Below, in pieces: positions 62,580 to 64,000 of a stretch of DNA of 64,000 nt. A program made the position numbers and the translations under genes. Positions within the stretch are counted from its first letter, which is position 1, and every line of letters begins with the position of its first letter. The notes under the pieces are model-generated. The model did no database searches. It saw only the letters and a list, made by a program, of their open reading frames with translations, and was not told the DNA's origin. Source of the DNA: Cytobacillus sp. NCCP-133 (GTDB lineage: Bacteria > Bacillota > Bacilli > Bacillales > Cytobacillaceae); contig NZ_BRVM01000008.1 of the NCBI RefSeq assembly GCF_026011715.1, positions 1 through 64,000 of the forward strand, written 5' to 3'.

Positions 62580-63845
62580 TTATTCTGTGACAAGCTGGCT
62601 GCTTGTCCTTCTTTGTTTTTTCGTTTCTCTGATTTTCTTGATATCACGCTTCATGAGCAAGGAAACGATGAAGCCGATTCCGAGCATGACGGCAAATACG
62701 TAGAAAGTTACAGTGTAGCTTTGTGTTGCTTCGTATATATTGGATACGAGCATTGGTCCTACAACACCTGCGATTGACCAGGATGTGAGCAGGTATCCAT
62801 GGATAGCGCCAAGCTGCTTTGTTCCAAACAGGTCACCGATAAAGGCAGGCAGGGATGCGAATCCCCCTCCGTAGCAAGAAACGATAATATAAAGGAAGAT
62901 CGAAAAAATAAATGAGTTGGTAATAAACGGCAAAATTAGGAATGCGGCTACTTGTATAAGGAAGAAGGTCAAATATGTATTGCCTCTTCCCAAATAGTCA
63001 GATGCAGATGCCCATCCAATTCTTCCACCGCCATTAAAAAGGCCCATGATGCCGACAATGCTTGCAGCCATGATCGCACTTGCGCCCGTGATTTCCTGTG
63101 CCATTGGCGCCGCCACAGACAAGATCATAATTCCGGCTGAGATGTTGATGAACATCATGATCCACAAAAGCCAGAATCTTTTCGTTTTAATCGCTTCATT
63201 GGCAGTCAGCTGAGAGAGGTCCGCTTTGACTGGACGTTCTTCATTTTTTTCTGCCATTCCTTCAGGCGCCCATCCTTCAGGCGGCTTTGCGATGTAAAGC
63301 GAACCGGCAATCATAAGAATAAAATAGCTAATTCCCAGAATGTAAAATGTGGTTGGTATGCTTGTAGCAATAATCAGTCTGCTGGCGATCGGGCTTGTAA
63401 TCAGCGCACCGGCTCCAAAGCCCATAACGGCCATCCCTGTCGCAAGTCCCCTTCTATCTGGAAACCACTTTACTAATGTGGAAACAGGTGCAATATAGCC
63501 AAAGCCAAGACCTAATCCTCCAACAATACCGAAAAAGATTAAGAATAGTGCATAGCTTTCCATTTGGATGGCAAACCCTGTCCCAATCGTCCCGATGCCA
63601 AAAAATACAGCGGCAATCATCGCTGATTTCCTTGGCCCATTTTTTTCAACAAACCTGCCAAAGAAGGCAGCGGCAACACCGAGAATAAAGATAGCAATCG
63701 TAAATGCCAGTGATACATCCGTTTTTTCCCAGCCCAATGCTTCTTTTAATGGATTTTGATACACACTGTAGGCATATACAGATCCAATGGATAGATGGAT
63801 GGCAACAGCTGAGAGTGCAATCAGCCACCTGTTCTTGTTAGCCAT
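62580..63845 (-). CDS. OFA-family MFS transporter (oxalate/formate antiporter type)
   Basis: 421 residues, about 12 helices. NRWLIALSAVAIHLSIGSVYAYSVYQNPL at helix 1, GLGLGFGYIAPVSTLVKWFPDRRGLATGMAVMGFG in helices 4-5 and GKLGTKQLG-like DLFGTKQLGAIHGYLLTSWSIAGVVGP are the OFA signature. It converges with the formate dehydrogenase operon, so formate or another small acid is a reasonable substrate. Confidence 0.9.
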   Translation of the reverse strand: MANKNRWLIALSAVAIHLSIGSVYAYSVYQNPLKEALGWEKTDVSLAFTIAIFILGVAAAFFGRFVEKNGPRKSAMIAAVFFGIGTIGTGFAIQMESYALFLIFFGIVGGLGLGFGYIAPVSTLVKWFPDRRGLATGMAVMGFGAGALITSPIASRLIIATSIPTTFYILGISYFILMIAGSLYIAKPPEGWAPEGMAEKNEERPVKADLSQLTANEAIKTKRFWLLWIMMFINISAGIMILSVAAPMAQEITGASAIMAASIVGIMGLFNGGGRIGWASASDYLGRGNTYLTFFLIQVAAFLILPFITNSFIFSIFLYIIVSCYGGGFASLPAFIGDLFGTKQLGAIHGYLLTSWSIAGVVGPMLVSNIYEATQSYTVTFYVFAVMLGIGFIVSLLMKRDIKKIRETKKQRRTSSQLVTE

Positions 63846-63930
63846 AAAAAACTCCTTTCCCGCTTTATTATTTTATTTATTCCCCAAATAGGGGATGGCT
63901 TTGATGCTACTTTTTACCTTCCCAAAAAAA

Positions 63931-63966
63931 CCTGCCTCTAATCCTTTTAGAGACAGGCTTTTTGTA
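63931..63966. terminator. Hairpin terminator upstream of the OFA transporter
   Basis: GCCTCT-aatcctttt-AGAGACAGGCTTTTTG: stem CCTGCCTCT...AGAGACAGG with T runs on both sides. It probably ends a gene beyond the window. Confidence 0.7.
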
Positions 63967-64000
63967 AAATTAATACGCGATAAAACCTTTTTTTAATAAA

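Overview
The window looks like the chromosome of a Bacillus-type Firmicute (Bacillaceae). Evidence: strong AGGAGG-type ribosome sites, many TTG/GTG starts, the cysH-cysP-sat-cysC / sumT-sirB-sirC sulfate and siroheme block in Bacillus order, a FdhF/DUF1641 formate dehydrogenase pair, an IDEAL-domain protein and a WapA-like RHS protein. I would not name a species. No rRNA, tRNA or CRISPR array was seen.

Layout. (1) 202-9205 is a complete Tn3-family transposon with 42-bp terminal inverted repeats and a perfect 5-bp target duplication (TAATA). It has tnpA and tnpR on the minus strand and, on the plus strand, a five-gene AT-rich cargo operon: a 29-residue peptide built from two copies of NVYVCAPGTKR, an HFCD-fold flavoprotein of the EpiD/LanD Cys-decarboxylase type, an MFS exporter, a 624-residue TPR protein with a degenerate NTPase-like front half, and a spermidine-synthase-like methyltransferase. 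I read this as an undescribed, mobile RiPP (modified peptide) system. (2) 9396-15837 is a secreted RHS/WapA-type polymorphic toxin with a DUF3885 putative immunity gene. (3) 16112-20137 holds a modular GH18 chitinase and a lone serine resolvase with its own res-like inverted repeat. (4) 20604-27811 is a CoA-dependent catabolic locus: flavin reductase, MFS, SSS symporter with small partner, CaiB-type CoA transferase, GntR regulator and HMG-CoA lyase, with three TTGTATACAA operators and a decayed leuC between. (5) 28046-33947 holds a NERD protein, a chemoreceptor, an MFS exporter, small proteins and a DUF1646 transporter.

(6) 33983-34456 encodes an OsmC-family protein whose only in-frame stop is a UGA exactly at the catalytic cysteine position, followed by a hairpin at bacterial SECIS spacing: a candidate selenoprotein. 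(7) 34808-38466 is a glycerate module (GntP permease, glycerate kinase, CdaR-type regulator). (8) 38572-44936 is assimilatory sulfate reduction plus siroheme synthesis, led by yezD. (9) 45229-57168 holds mixed metabolic genes: M14 carboxypeptidase, Gfo/Idh/MocA oxidoreductase, a broken ABC ATPase, IDEAL protein, P1 peptidase, MFS, SDR, methyltransferase, enoyl-CoA hydratase, MFS and a ring-cleaving dioxygenase. (10) 57513-63845 has a structured leader RNA ahead of a tiny zinc-ribbon gene, a 52-bp tandem repeat, and a formate dehydrogenase operon facing an OFA-family (oxalate/formate) transporter.

Scattered through the intergenic regions are blocks of a roughly 21-bp periodic repeat based on TTCGCTA (four loci), plus gene remnants (leuC, two pieces of quinone-oxidoreductase-like genes).
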